From Onchocerca lupi (Eukaryota > Nematoda > Chromadorea > Rhabditida > Onchocercidae), in assembly GCA_028564675.1 (NCBI GenBank), contig JAOVVO010000051.1:1-64000 (forward strand): a stretch of 64,000 nucleotides of DNA, read 5' to 3'. A program made the translations under genes and the position numbers. Below the pieces are notes generated by a model. That model searched no databases and was not told the DNA's origin. It saw nothing but the letters and a program-made list of their open reading frames with translations. Shown in pieces: positions 1-12,291 of this stretch (position 1 is its first letter; every line of letters begins with the position of its first letter).

Positions 1-508
1 AAATAGATCCAGAGTTATTGCTGCTACTCAGTCTCGTGTACTTAATCAATTGTGAAAGGAGTTATCTTCTTGTTTTATAATATGATCTTCGACTTCTAAG
101 AAAAAATAATCAATCTTGAATTTTTTGTTATATGTACAGGGAATTGAAATTGACAACATAGTCAAGGTTTTTTTTTTGTTAACTTTGTTACTACATGAAT
201 TGAATAAAAATTCTCACCTCGTTGTAGCATTTTAGTTCTGGTAAGATTGCTTCTATTCATTCCTTGATAATCATCTATATATGGCGACGCTTTTATCAAC
301 AGTTCATTATTTTGAACACTTTAATAATTTTATTTCATAAAATATACTTCTATTTTAATATGGAATAAATTTTATATTTTCGGTGACAGTAATTTATTTG
401 TTCTTATGATGTATCTAAAAATCAGATTAAGGAAAAAGATTTTCCCAAAAAGCATTTTTTTGGATGAAATGATGGGGGACAGTAGACATTTTCGTAATAG
501 ACTAGTAC
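1..508. other. AT-rich sequence with no gene seen
   Basis: No open frame with a recognisable protein and no splice-bounded exon was seen. The stretch ends at the left long terminal repeat of a retroelement. Confidence 0.5.
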
Positions 509-1180
509 TGTCATGGAAGTTGTTTCGATTAATATATTGATGGTGTCCTACAAACGATAAAAATTTAAATCGTTTATTCTTTTAATAGGATCGAATGCAC
601 GAATATTGTGAGTAGTTGTCCAGAAAGAATTGTAACAGCACAAAAAATAATGGTGGGAGGGAGTTGGTAACAATCATCACCTCCGTTTATCAAGAAAGTA
701 ATTCCATTTCTTAGTCAAAGAAATAGCTCCACACTTTGGTTGAAGGGAAGGTTTACTCTTTGTTTGAAGAAAAGTTACAAAAAAATGATGGACTGCCTGC
801 TATTAGCTATTGTCATTTTAGACCACGCCTGGCACTGCCTTTATGTCTGGCTTCAATTAATTAAAAGAAGAAGCGCGATTAATCAAAGAAAGCGCATGCT
901 TTAATCGTTGCATCATTTTTGGCATTGATAGAGTCTTGGTCTTTAAACTATGCATACCGGCATCTTATGGAACTAGATTAGAACATAATGAATTAAGTTC
1001 AGACAATATAAATGTTTCGAACAATTTAACAGTTGCATATAAACTTTAGTCCCTGCAACACTGCAATTAATTGTACAACATCTTACATTTTTACTGATAT
1101 GTTACGATTAGATTTCTTATGAAACAGCGAAAGATTGAAATATTTTAATTGCTTTAAATGTTGATAATTTATAATCTCCA
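509..1180 (-). repeat. Left LTR (3' LTR of the element)
   Basis: It begins TGTCATGGAAGTTG and matches the right repeat, which begins TGTCGTGGAAGTTG, along most of its length, for example the 'gaatattgtgagtag' block at about 601 and again at about 4143. It ends near ...ctcca, keeping the TG...CA rule. It is about 672 bp against about 638 bp for the other copy; the difference is small indels plus many substitutions, so the insertion is old. Confidence 0.8.
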
Positions 1181-1345
1181 GTTATTCTGAGTTCCCGTCT
1201 GAAAGAATTTAACCCTTTCAGGGAGAAGCAAATAGGCGATATCGTGGATTTCGACTTTTTGCTGGATCTCTTGTGCGAAGAGCAATAGATTCCTCGTGCT
1301 CGATTTCTTCTGTTGGTTTCTCAATTATTGGCATTGACTTCTCGA

Positions 1346-1543
1346 TTATGTCGTGGGACGTGATAGTTCCTTAACATTTGTTTGCCAATCGCTTATCAGA
1401 GATAACCATGTTTTATCTTCCTTGCTTATGGATTGGTTCCAAGAATTATTCTTCTTCGACAAGTTTTGGAGAAATAATTTGAATAGTAGCATTACGGGGA
1501 CTAAAAATCCTAACGGGTCGGAGGCCACAAATTGTAAGATCAT
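1346..1543 (-). pseudogene. Pao Peptidase_A17 fragment of the retroelement pol
   Basis: The minus-strand reading contains 'DPLGFLVPVMLLFKLFLQ', the signature block of the Pao A17 domain that follows reverse transcriptase in BEL/Pao polyproteins, and continues to a conserved 'W..LISDWQ' segment. The frame then stops. Upstream, pol is in other frames, so this is a relic exonless fragment. Confidence 0.75.
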
Positions 1544-1899
1544 CCTCTTTGTCAGCTTCTGTTGATTCCATGGTTTTAGGATAATGTGAAGGATATCTTT
1601 GTTAGACCAAGAATTTCCTTATGTGAACTTCCTTGGCTGGATCATGTTTGGGAATGATTTCAGTGAATTTTTTATCGTTTGAGACGAATTCTTGTATGTT
1701 CATAGAAACTGCTTTAAAAATAACTTAAAATGTTTCATCCCTAAATAATTTTTGAGTGCTTCATATATTCCCTCTGCCGAAAATATAACATTATTAATAT
1801 ATAAATTCTTTTCAATTTCTAAAGCAAGTTCTCAATATTAGCTATTATTACATTTTTCATTGTTCTAAACCGGAATAATACACCTCCAAATCTGGAAAT

Positions 1900-2300
1900 G
1901 TAATTGATCCACAGAATAGGACATCGTTCAAACAATCCCCTTGATATGAGCTGAAGCATCATATACAATTCTTAGTTTCGTTGTGGATTTATTGAAGCTT
2001 ATGACTTCACGATGAAGAAGATAATGAATGACACCAATATTGTCCATGTCTCGCATATCTTCTCAATTGTGTTGGATTTTAATTTTCGCAAATTACTTCA
2101 CAAATTCAGTATTTGCGAAGCAAGTGTGGCTCATTTCGGAATCGTTTCATTAGTGTCTTCAGACGACCGAAAAAGATATAATCCAGACTAACTGTTTAAC
2201 TTAATTTTTGTTTCCTTCTAAGGTCAAGAAACTTGATAAAAATTCCATTGACTTTCATTATAGTTTTATTGAACAGTTCATCATCATCATGAAATTGTTA
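1900..2300 (-). pseudogene. Reverse transcriptase remnant of the retroelement
   Basis: Around 1987-1950 on the minus strand the frame reads 'LRIVYDASAHIK', the conserved N-terminal RT block of BEL/Pao elements (K-L-R-x-V-x-D-A-S). The rest of the fingers/palm region is scattered over frames with several stops. The catalytic YxDD box was not seen intact; 'LYINNV' near 1800 may be its relic, with Asp lost. Confidence 0.6.
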
Positions 2301-2557
2301 ATGTATGCTCAAAAATTCTAATTTCTACAAGTCATCTACGTTTGAAACGTTAGCCTTGTTCTTAATTAATGATGTAATTCTAATGAGAATAGTACTAAAT
2401 TGGGGATTAGTGGATCTTTGGTTGTGATTATATAATTGATTGATGTACCTCTTTTCGTCATCATTGATCCAAACTTTGTAAGAACTAAAGTAGAACCCTA
2501 ATTCCATAGTGAGGATTTAATCAAATTGAATTAGGTCAAGGAAGTAATTAGCACCGA

Positions 2558-2884
2558 TTAGTATGTTGGGCTGTTTCCAATATCCATCTTTGCTATTCTA
2601 GTTCTTGATGTATCATTTTCGGAGATTGCTATCATTTGTAATTTATTCATTAAGTGATCTAGTACATAGGCTTCAACAGTTATAATTCTGGGTTCGAGAG
2701 TCGTTGTCCCGAATTTCACCTTCGTGGAAGAATATGATTTCGGACTTCTATTTCCGAATGTGACAATTGTTATCATTTCCTCCTTTGTTCTTTCTAGTTT
2801 CAGTCGATCTGTCAGATTTTTCGATATAAAGGATATTTGCGCACCAGTGTCAAAAAATTTCAGAACTTCTACCGTTTCTATCAT
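2558..2884 (-). pseudogene. Retroelement aspartic protease fragment (DUF1758-like)
   Basis: A 108-codon open frame has 'FFDTGAQISFISKNL', matching the D-[ST]-G-A active site followed by the F-I motif of the DUF1758 protease found in Pao/BEL elements. It is the best preserved part of the internal region. It is open only because the segment is short: both flanks are out of frame, so it is a relic rather than a host gene. Confidence 0.7.
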
Positions 2885-2999
2885 GTCTGGATTGAATACT
2901 TACTTCATTACATAAAAGTAGGACTTCCTTAACATCCTAATCCATTTTTTGTGTTATTGGATTAGTTATGATGGAGTTTATTTGTTGCTTTTTTGATTC

Positions 3000-4050
3000 A
3001 GTAGTTCGCAAACCATATTTAATGCAACACAATGCAGTATTATGCGAACCTTTGCAACGGAAACACAACCGTTTCTTACTCTTGCATTTCTTACAATTAC
3101 AAAATCAAATTTTACGAAATATTGGATATGAAACAGAAGCGGAATGTATGGGTAGGGTTTTACAGTTGAAACATGCCTTGATTTTTGCCAAATATTCATG
3201 CGTTGTTTGAAGGTGGGGTAAATCTGACATTCATTATCCTAGTGATCTTTGTAGCAAATCCTCATGATGCTTTGATTTTATTGGGTTTGATTATTTTCTT
3301 CAAGTTTTTGGTCGATTCAGGACCATTTGTCTCATTTTGCTTCATAATGTTAAAGCTAAAGTTTCTCCTCTAAATTTGTATAAAGTTCTTGACTTATGTT
3401 CTGTTGAATCCTTTTCTTTATTGAGGATTTGGTTTCTTTGTCACTTCTTCATTTCGTTGAACCAGTTCGGCCAAGAGGAGTTGGAGCGAGTATACCGACA
3501 ATATTTTTCTCCTTTTTTGATTGATACATTTCATCTAATATCCAAGCCGCAGTTTGTTTTCAATGATAATTTCGATATTGGAATGCTCCAAGTTCTCATC
3601 TGATGCTTCCAATTGTTAAAGTATTCTTTCTGTCGCTACGACGTTTGTTTTCCATTCTTTGTCATTTCTTCTGATAGAATGTAGCTCGTTTTATAGCGAC
3701 TTTTTGATTGCAAAAGTTCGGCCAACTTCCCAATTAATACGTTTCTTATAAAGTCTAATTTTCTGGGGCGATTTCATAACTCCTAACGGTCAATAAAGCA
3801 TTACCCTTAAGAAAGACATCAGGTAATTCAACTTCTCGAGTGTACCAATATAGGATTCGAAGCGTTTGTCTTTTCTTTAACAATTCTCCTTTTCACCTCG
3901 TAATATTATCGTAATTTTTCTCGCGATGAGTTTGAATCCGGTGTTAAATCGAGGATCTTAATTTCATCGAGAAGTTTGATGAGATTTTCTTTTGCTGGTT
4001 GCGCTACCAAATTCAGACTGGAAGACAATACCTCACCTTGAGCACCAATT
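3000..4050 (-). pseudogene. Gag-like remnant of the retroelement
   Basis: Minus-strand translation gives short BEL Gag-like pieces, such as a 'LEHSNIEIIIENKL' segment near 3590-3550 and a Cys/His-rich zinc-knuckle-like stretch spread over frames at about 3190-2990. Stops and frameshifts are frequent. A possible primer binding site, TTGGTGCTCAAGG, lies at 4048-4036 just inside the right LTR. Confidence 0.5.
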
Positions 4051-4053
4051 TAT

Positions 4054-4691
4054 TGTCGTGGAAGTTGTTTCGATTAAAATGTTGATGGTGTCCCACAAAT
4101 AATAGAAATTTTAATTGTTTATTCGTTTAATAGGATCGAATACACGAATATTGTGAGTAGTCGTTCAGAAAGAATTTTAATAACACACAAAATAATGCTG
4201 GAAGGAAATTGATAGCAGTGAACACTCCATTTGGTTGAAGGAATAATTCGAGTCTTAGTCGAAGAAACAGCTCCACACTTTGGTCGAAGAAAAGATCTGC
4301 TCCTTGCTCGAAGAAAAGTCATAAAGAAAGACTGGATACCTGCTGCTAGCTACTGTCATTCTAGATCACGCCCTGGCGCTGCCTTTATGTCTGGATTCAA
4401 TTAATCAAAGTCAGCGCAAGCTTTAATCGTTGCATCATTTCCCTCCATTGATATAGTCTTGATCTTTAAACTGCGCATATTGGCATCAGTCATTACACTT
4501 ATGGAATTAGATTACAACATAATTAATTAAATTCAGACAATATAAATGTTTCGAACAATTTATCAATTACATATAAACTTTAGTTCTTGAAACATTGCAA
4601 TTAACTATACAATATCTTAACATTTTAACTGACATGTTACGATTTTAAAATACTTTAATTGCTACAGATGTTAGTAACTTATAAATTTTCA
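4054..4691 (-). repeat. Right LTR (5' LTR of the element)
   Basis: Partner of the left LTR: same TGTC...GGAAGTTGTTTCGATTA start, same internal blocks, and an end near ...attttca. It lacks some stretches present in the left copy (for example near 4646, where the left copy has about 20 extra bases). Confidence 0.8.
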
Positions 4692-5040
4692 ATTAGTCCG
4701 ATAAGTGCTGTAAATCATGATGGAACAATTGAAAATGGTTGGAGCTCTATAATGCCAAGATTTTAATCTTAAAGTGGAGTTTCGATTATCTTTCTGTACC
4801 TCTCTGTGTGTTTTCCTACGTGAAACGAGAATGCTTCTCTTGTTATGGGAGGAAGCTGCACTCTTCGGTGGAATAGCTTGTGAGGAAAAATTTAAATCCT
4901 TCAAAGGAATTCTCGTTGGCATTAATCTCTATATGCAGTGAGCAATTCGTATTTATTGCAAAAATGCATTCGTTGTAATTTCGATGCTTTTTTTTCCTAT
5001 AATTGTCGCTCAACTTCGTCAATTTCGTCCTAATAAATAG

Positions 5041-5160
5041 GGAATGCTTGTGTCACCGTGGTGCTACAGCGATACTATCCGGACTCATCATTGAGGGTTT
5101 GGTTTGTGTCATTCGTTTTGTCACCGGATAGTATTCCGATGGTTGTTCGAGTGTGTCAAG
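5041..5160 (+). promoter_or_regulatory. Possible 5' noncoding exon or promoter of ppk-1
   Basis: This stretch is richer in GC than its surroundings and ends in a very good splice donor, TCAAG/GTGAGC at 5160/5161. It also holds a perfect 11-bp inverted repeat (5072-5082 with 5124-5134). A noncoding first exon spliced to a site just before the ATG at 6151 would fit. This is inference; no core promoter motif was identified. Confidence 0.3.
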
Positions 5161-6150
5161 GTGAGCATGAGTCAAATTGAGTGTTGCAAACTTTCTGTTT
5201 ACATTAGAGAGATTTCGCTGACATATCTGATCTGTGAGGCCACCGTTCCTTCGCTTTCTTTTTAGCCAACTAGAAAAGACTCAATTTCAGTCTTTCCATC
5301 CGATTTACATTTGTTGAGAGCTGTACTAGCACAAATATGTTATGCTGGTGCATCGGTTAAATATCATAAATTTGAGTTGCTACATCTTAAAATATCGAGA
5401 TATTTGCGCGAAAATGAATAGCATTGTTCAACATGTCGTCAGATTTATTTTTGCAGAGGATTTGCGGTAATCAAACTTTTGCTTAAATTTACTGAAGTAT
5501 TATTCGAATTTACTCATCGACTAGTATGAGTCAGGTGTAATTATTTAGTTCATTTTTACAGGTGTGTGATATACTGATAGGAATTCTAAAATGTTGTTCG
5601 CGGCTGCTTATTCCTTGTTACTATCGATATTTTAGTGTCTTATTTATTATCTAAGGTATTAGAAATTTGTCTGTTTTGAATTCTTAACATATTTTACAAG
5701 AATCATATTGTGGAAATGTCTTTGTATGCATACATCTAGTTTCTTCATTCTTTAGCAGTCGGATGAAAAATGATATGACAGACTGTATCATTGCTGTTGA
5801 AAAGTTACATCTTCAATTCTCGAATTCATTCATGTAATTTTTGGCTTTAAAAACTAGAGAAATAAATATTCAATGCAAACAACTCTTCACAAACTTTTCC
5901 GTGCTAGAAATTTTTCAGCAAGTTTTACAATTGCTAGTAAAAAGTTCAGCAATCTTGAAACACAAACTTTAAGGAAATCGTTTTTCCAAGATATAATTAA
6001 CTCAATATTTGCCGAACTGGGAATGAGAAAAAGATCTGTGACAGTGAAGACTTCGATTACATAATTTCAATGCCTTTTCAGTAGATTACTGGATTTGTAT
6101 GTATCAATTAGTTGCAGGTTAAATTTACCAAGTACTAGTCAGGAGAGAGT

Positions 6151-9100
6151 ATGGGTTCCAAAAAGGACGAAATTTCTCCATCTGATGTAACTTTGAACAT
6201 GGATTCTATAAAGCAAGTTAATGCTAAGCCATTACGTGCTAACGCTTTTTCTGGTGAGTGAGTGTTAGTATTCAAAAGCTTATGTTGCTTTTTCTTAATA
6301 AACATCATTTTAAATAGTATTCTATAAATTAAAAACATGTCTTTAGCCGAAGAAGAGATGCGAAATCAAGAAGAGCATGAAAAGCAGAAAATCGGTCACC
6401 GACGCATAGATCGACAGGGCGAGGTACTAAGTTTTTCAATAATTATTTGTTAATTGAAAGCATAAATAGATAGACGACAAATAAGCACATGACATTCGAT
6501 ATTAAAGCCATAGATGAGAATTGGATTCAATAACAATAGATTTTCGTCATCTATGAGTTTAATCCATGATGAGAACGATTCTATTAGCTTGATTTTATTG
6601 TGATATGAAATCATTCCGCTTTTTAAGGTAAGCTACAAACGTGTTCCGAGCAACGCATTAATGGGAGCAATACAGCTGGGTATCGCGAATTCAGTAGGCT
6701 CATTAGCTTCTATACCAAAGAGAGATCTCTTACTACAAGATTTTGATGTTGTCCATGCTGTTTCTTTTCCATCGTATGTTCTTAAATAAGTTCTAGTTTT
6801 ACATTTTTCTACCTCTGTAAGGGTAATTTTGGGATGTTAAGAAATATAGAAGAGGATCCCATGTATTGAAATCCACTTCTATATTTTTTTTTAATCTTTA
6901 TTCCATATAGATGGTTTCAGCTTTCTGTATGAATGTTTTCATTAAAAGAACTTTCAAATGCAGGAGCATCTGGATCTATATTCTTTGTCTCTCTTGATGA
7001 CCAATTTATAATTAAAAGAATTTGGAACTTGGATAGAATTTAGAATTTGTCATTCTTATTAGCTTTATATTAGTTGTGATTTTATCATTTCGACGCCATA
7101 ATCAACAATGTTTTTGTTTTTTTCGATTTTAAACTCTATGCAAAAAAAAAATGAAAAGAAAACATAAAACAAAAGCATCAAATTCTCATTGACTCCTTAA
7201 TCTTTATTTTAATGATATGGATATTAGGTATCATTCGGCTTGGTCCGTCAGATATTTTAGAAAAATAATATATTGTAGAAGTGGATCACAATCAACACCA
7301 TCTCACAGTTACGGTGATTTTCGATTCCAGACTTATGCACCGATTGCATTTCGAACTTTTCGAGATCTTTTTGCAATCAAAACTGCTGATTTTTTGGTGG
7401 GATTACTAAATAGTTTGCAAATTTTTTGAATTCTTTCTTAAGTTTTTCCAGCTAAATTTATTTTGTAGTATTTATCTTCTCAAAAAAACTTTCCACTTTT
7501 CCTTCTTCAAAGTGTACTTTTTTTTTATTATATTCTTGGTTTTTCTTTATTCCGTATAATTAGTTTCAGCGTTCTGTATGTATGTTTCCATTGAAAGAAC
7601 TTTCAAATGCAGGAGCATCTGGATCTATATTCTATGTCTCTCATGATGATCAATTTATAATTAAAACAGTGCAATCTAAGGAAGCGGAGTTTCTGAAAAA
7701 ATTACTTCCGGGTTATTACATGGTTAGAATACTTTATACTGGAATGCCTTTTTCAAAACATTTTTTTCTTTTGAAATATTTGATTAAATCTGATTAATTA
7801 TTTGCAAGTTGTTTACATCTTTACAGTAAAATCCATCAATAAATGCCCAGTGTGAAATATTTCAGAATTTCAATCAAAATCCTCATACTTTATTACCAAA
7901 ATTCTTTGGATTATTTTGTTACCAGGTAACTTGTTATCTTACATTTGGATTTAGATTTTTTGAAAATTTTCAAATTTCATTTAATTACTTCGCAAAACTG
8001 ATATGATTTCTTTTATGTATATGCTTCAGAGTTTGGGCAAGAATATTCGACTGTTATTGATGAATAATCTACTACCTCAAACGATAATGATGCATGAAAA
8101 GTATGACTTAAAAGGATCCACCTATAAAAGGTTAGCATCGAAACACGAACGTGCGAAGGCTTCGCCAACATTGAAAGATTTGGATTTCATTTCTGAGCAT
8201 CCTGATGGACTGTTGCTTGATGTGGGTGTGTATGATGCTATTATGAAAACTATTAGCCGAGACTGCTTGGTATTTTTTTTTTTCAAATATGATTTTTAAA
8301 GGAACTTTTCTTGCGGCATCATACTTTTTTTTTTTTTTACCACTATGATAATCGCAGTCGAAAAAAAAAATAGGCCTTCAGAAAAAAATTTTGACCTATC
8401 CACTTAATTTTTTCATTTATTTTTCACCGTCCGAGCGGGCATATTGACACTCATCGCAAAAGTTTCAGTACCAAAAAATACCTTTAATATTTCCCCCAAG
8501 TGTTTTCATACCCCAAATTGCAATCAAAAAATTATGCTTATACAGCGAAATGTATTTCCACTTGGCATTCATTAATTGGCATGCTAAAATAATATTCTAC
8601 CTGAAAAAATCCGCATATTTTTTCATTTGAGGTTTTGAAATTGATTCATATTTAGATTAATTCATATTTTAGGTGCTCGAAAGCTTCAAAATAATGGATT
8701 ATAGCCTTCTTGTCGGTATTCATAATAAAAGTACGGCGAAGAATGCAGCGGATGTTATTGATGGTGGCGAACCATCAACTTCAAATCAGGTCCGTATTTG
8801 CAGCAATCGTTCAGTTCAGAATGTCATAACTTTATTTTATTTTAAGAATTAATACATCTTTATGATTCCAGTGTTTTTTCGTTTCAAATGGACAGTGATT
8901 GAAAATTTTGTTAATCTTATAATTGTAAATAATTACAGAAAACAAAAAGTAAAACTGTTCGAATGAAAAGTGAGAAATTGTTGGATTCAGATTATTATAA
9001 GACATATGAGTATGTTTTTACTACTTGATTTTAAATAGTTTTATTTCATGTCATAATTTGTATTATGTAACTGGATTTGGTTTTTGAGATGTGTTTCAAG

Positions 9101-12100
9101 AAATACGAGTATATTTTTGCTGAATATTTTTACAGACAAATATCATTCCCAGCAAGAAATCAACGAGGAGATGACTTATTATTATTTCTTGGTATAATCG
9201 ACATTTTACAGAATTACAGGTTGCTGAAAAAACTAGAACATACCTGGAAAAGTGTGCTCCATGATGGTGTATGTTTTCCTTTCAAGATTATAAAGTTTCG
9301 CAACTGGTTATAGAAACTGTATATGGAATCAACTTAAGGCTAATCATTTCTTCGTTTTTTCTTCAATACTTTACAAATTTTCAGGATACTATTTCTGTTC
9401 ATAATCCGACATTTTACGCTCAGCGTTTTATCACTTTTCTCAAATCGCATGTATTTCATATGACAGCAGGTGACTTTATTAGTTTAATGTTGTTTGCTGC
9501 ATACTGATCGTTTACGTTATATTTTTCAATTTTGATTTATTTTGTTTATGTGTGCATGTGGGGAAATGCGATAAGAAGTTCCTTGATCATTCTTCAAAGC
9601 GGTAAGCATATTTAAAAAAAAGAAAAAAAAAGTGATCCAATTTTCTCACAGGATATGAATTTTTGTTTTCCCTTATCGACATTTTTCATCCCCCAAACCC
9701 TCCCCCCCCCCCCCGAAAAAAAAAAACATTGCATATAAATCTTATCTCATAATTAATAATTTTTGTATACCAAACCATTGTATGCAGTGCATGTTTTTTT
9801 TGCAGCTGAGTTGGCACCTAAAGGCAGTCACACAAAGTTCAAATCGGTCGTTACATCTTATTTGGGTATTTTCAGTATCATTCCTTGTAGAGGACTTTAA
9901 AAAAACGAGAATCTTTGAAATTTTTATAACAGATAGATTGCATTCGTGAAGTTGACTTGTGGAAATATTTGCATGGTAGTTTTTCGCTTCATTTGTTATA
10001 TTGAAAGCCTCGTAATATTAGTAGTTGACGAAGTACCAGATCATTTTTATTTCTAAATCTTCAAGTTTGTAGATTCCAAATTCAAATCCTAAAGCATCTT
10101 TTTGTTTTTATTTTACTAAGCTTAACATTATGTTATTATTTTCCACGTGTGTTTTTTAAATCCCTTTGTAAGTGTCATCAGCATGTTTCACCTCAAATTT
10201 TTATTCTTTATGTAGACATGAAATTGCTTGCAAATATTGTCTTCAGTTTTGTATTTGACAATTAGTTCACTTTATTTCATTCCCAATGTTTGCTTGTGAA
10301 TATTCGTAGCATAGTGGCCGGCGCATTTTTTGGCATGGTTGGCTTTCAATTCTTAATTTATTAATAATTCAACGTCACCTTCACTAAAAATTCTGAAATC
10401 TTCGAAATTAGCAAATATAAAGTTCGTAATTAACTTCTTGATATTTATAGACAAACAAACATGCTTTTTGATGTTACCTTATCATGGCTCAGAAATTATT
10501 CATAGAAAAATATTTGAAAGGAATTCATCTTACCAATTTTAGAGTGCATCCTAGAAATCGGCTGATTGAATTAGAAATGTTTATTTTATAAAATGGTTAC
10601 TTATCGACTCAACTTTTTATACAAAGAAGAAAATCCAGTGTAAAAATTATATAGAAATTAGCAATTGTTGTAATCAGAATAGTTTCTTGCTATTTGGATC
10701 ATGAAGTTAAAATCACTTATTAATCTACTTAGCTCTAAAAAATTTGATGTTTAAAAGCATGCTTGTTGTGTGATTTTTTAGTCAAATATCCTGAGCAAAG
10801 TTTCAGCACTTCGGCACAGTCCTTCCAAACGATGTCTCCCTAGGCGAAGTTTAACGGAAAAGGACGAAGCAGAATCAGCTACACTGATAGATGCTTCACG
10901 AAGACCTTTCAGTAATCTACAGTGAGTTTTATCTTCTATATATATTTTTGTGAAGAGTGTTCACAGAAGTTTAAGAATTACTTTTGCTGTAAGATTCGGA
11001 GTTTCTTTTTCAGTCCTACCAAAGACTCGGGAAGTCACTGTTTAATAATAGGATTTTTTAATGAAAATTTCCGTCTAAAAGTTTTACACGAATAAGAATT
11101 AAGTAATACATAGTTTCTATCTTGCATTTTTGACATGCTTTTCTTGAACAAACGTTATTACAAGTTGTGTGTGGCATTAAACTTCTGTCATACTAAACAT
11201 CTGTAACTCCTAATATATTATTTCATTTCAAATTTAAAATTGTGTTTTATTTCAAATTTAAAATATCCATTGACAAAGCTTACTGCGGAGTGCAGTGGTG
11301 GATAGTTATGGGTATCAGTTTATTTGCTTGACTGAAGATGATTTAACATTTAACGAAGAATGCTTATTCTCATTGTCAGATGGCTTTGTTCCTATTTAAG
11401 TCTAGTTTGATCCAGTTTTTATTCCAGATTCTAATTATTATTTAAAAAAATAATGTATTTCGACTTCATTCTTCAGTATCTTATAGCTGAATTTCCAGGA
11501 TGTTAGAAATTCCATGTTAATATGGACGAAAAACCGTAATTGAAGGAACAAAATACATATATGCTTTTTGTATAATTCTATTCATCAATTTTTTTAATTT
11601 CTCGTTTTAAATTTATTTCAGGAAGCCGCGAGAAAAGAAAGTTGAACGTCTATTCGCTCCTGATCCTGACCCTATGGAAATGTTGAAAACCACCGAATCA
11701 CATTCCTCAGAAGAAAATATTATGGTAAGTTTTTCAAAAGCATTCAATAATTTATAATTCTATAATTCTGACAAAAATAGATGCCATCTTAATAGAAATA
11801 ACAAGAAGTTTATGTTATATTTTCTCATGAATGCTAGCTGCAATTGCTTGCATGATCGCTTTTTTGTTGCTGTTATCTTCTTTCGCTTTCTTCTTTTTCG
11901 AAAAAAATTTATGTACCTAATGAAGAGAAATTAAAGAAAAATTATATAAAACTTTAGATGCTTTAATATTATTAGATGCTATTTAACGGCACATTATCAC
12001 ATAAGAAGAAATTCTCCGATAAAATCTGTTTCATTCTTTGTTTTTTGATTAAGCTTTTGATAATTTTTAACTGTTGAATTAGATGAATTGCAATATTTGC

Positions 12101-12291
12101 CGTTTATCAAGTGTCATTATAAGGCATTTTCAGACAAACAAAAGCATCTTAAAATCCTGGTAACTAGTGTTTTGTGGGATGAGGAGAAAAATTTGTTAAA
12201 GATTAACTAAGTTATTTTATGGTTTGAATTTAAGGGATGTACTTAATTGAACTTATTTCAAGTTTATTATTATTTTCAGACCCATTTGTAA
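6151..12291 (+). CDS. ppk-1: Type I phosphatidylinositol-4-phosphate 5-kinase
   Basis: Makes PI(4,5)P2 from PI4P at membranes. Fifteen phase-consistent exons: 6151-6253, 6347-6423, 6628-6773, 7279-7396, 7570-7722, 7866-7925, 8030-8269, 8673-8789, 8939-9009, 9136-9268, 9385-9469, 9806-9865, 10807-10921, 11622-11724, 12280-12291; about 530 residues. Seen: 'MGAIQLGI' start of the kinase core, Gly-rich loop GASGSIFY (163-170) with catalytic Lys180, DLKGST (245-250), MDYSLL (from 307), and activation loop 'KKLEHTWKS' with Glu396, the residue family knowledge links to type I (PI4P) choice. The 60-nt exon 9806-9865 can be skipped in frame. The last four codons could instead come from 13599-13610 (ending T-K-S rather than T-H-L). 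Start ATG chosen because it opens the only frame joining exon 2. Orthology to worm ppk-1 is firm; the exact ends are less so. Confidence 0.93.
6847..7020 (+). pseudogene. Decayed duplicate of ppk-1 exons 4-5 within intron 3
   Basis: 6892-7020 is a near copy of 7542-7668, including the acceptor, so 6921-7016 mirrors exon 5 (7570-7722) for about 97 bases and then diverges. The copy has an in-frame TGA at 6930-6932. Just before it, 6847-6861 (tagaagaggatccca) resembles the start of exon 4 (tagaagtggatcaca at 7275). The order exon 3, copy, exon 4, exon 5 fits a tandem duplication of exons 4-5 whose upstream copy lost most of exon 4 and then decayed. Confidence 0.8.

Larger units (their letters stand above)
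509..4691 (-). mobile_element. Decayed BEL/Pao-type LTR retrotransposon
   Basis: Two related direct repeats bracket an internal region of about 2.9 kb that reads on the minus strand, so the 5' LTR is the right-hand one. In minus-strand order there are gag-like remnants (about 4050-3000), a retropepsin-like protease block (2884-2558), reverse transcriptase remnants (about 2300-1900) and the Peptidase_A17 'Pao' block (1543-1346). That domain order is typical of BEL/Pao elements. Every block is broken by stops and frameshifts. Only about 165 bp lie between the A17 block and the left LTR, so RNase H and integrase are missing. The copy cannot be autonomous. No clean target-site duplication was found at the outer ends. 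Confidence 0.85.

Noticed and set aside
2558..2884. Open protease-like frame as a host gene
   Set aside because: It lies between LTRs in the right order for a BEL/Pao element and its flanks are frameshifted pol.
5873..6064. 63-codon ORF just upstream of ppk-1
   Set aside because: It ends in its own stop before the ppk-1 start, has no recognisable domain and cannot be spliced in phase; likely chance or an upstream ORF.
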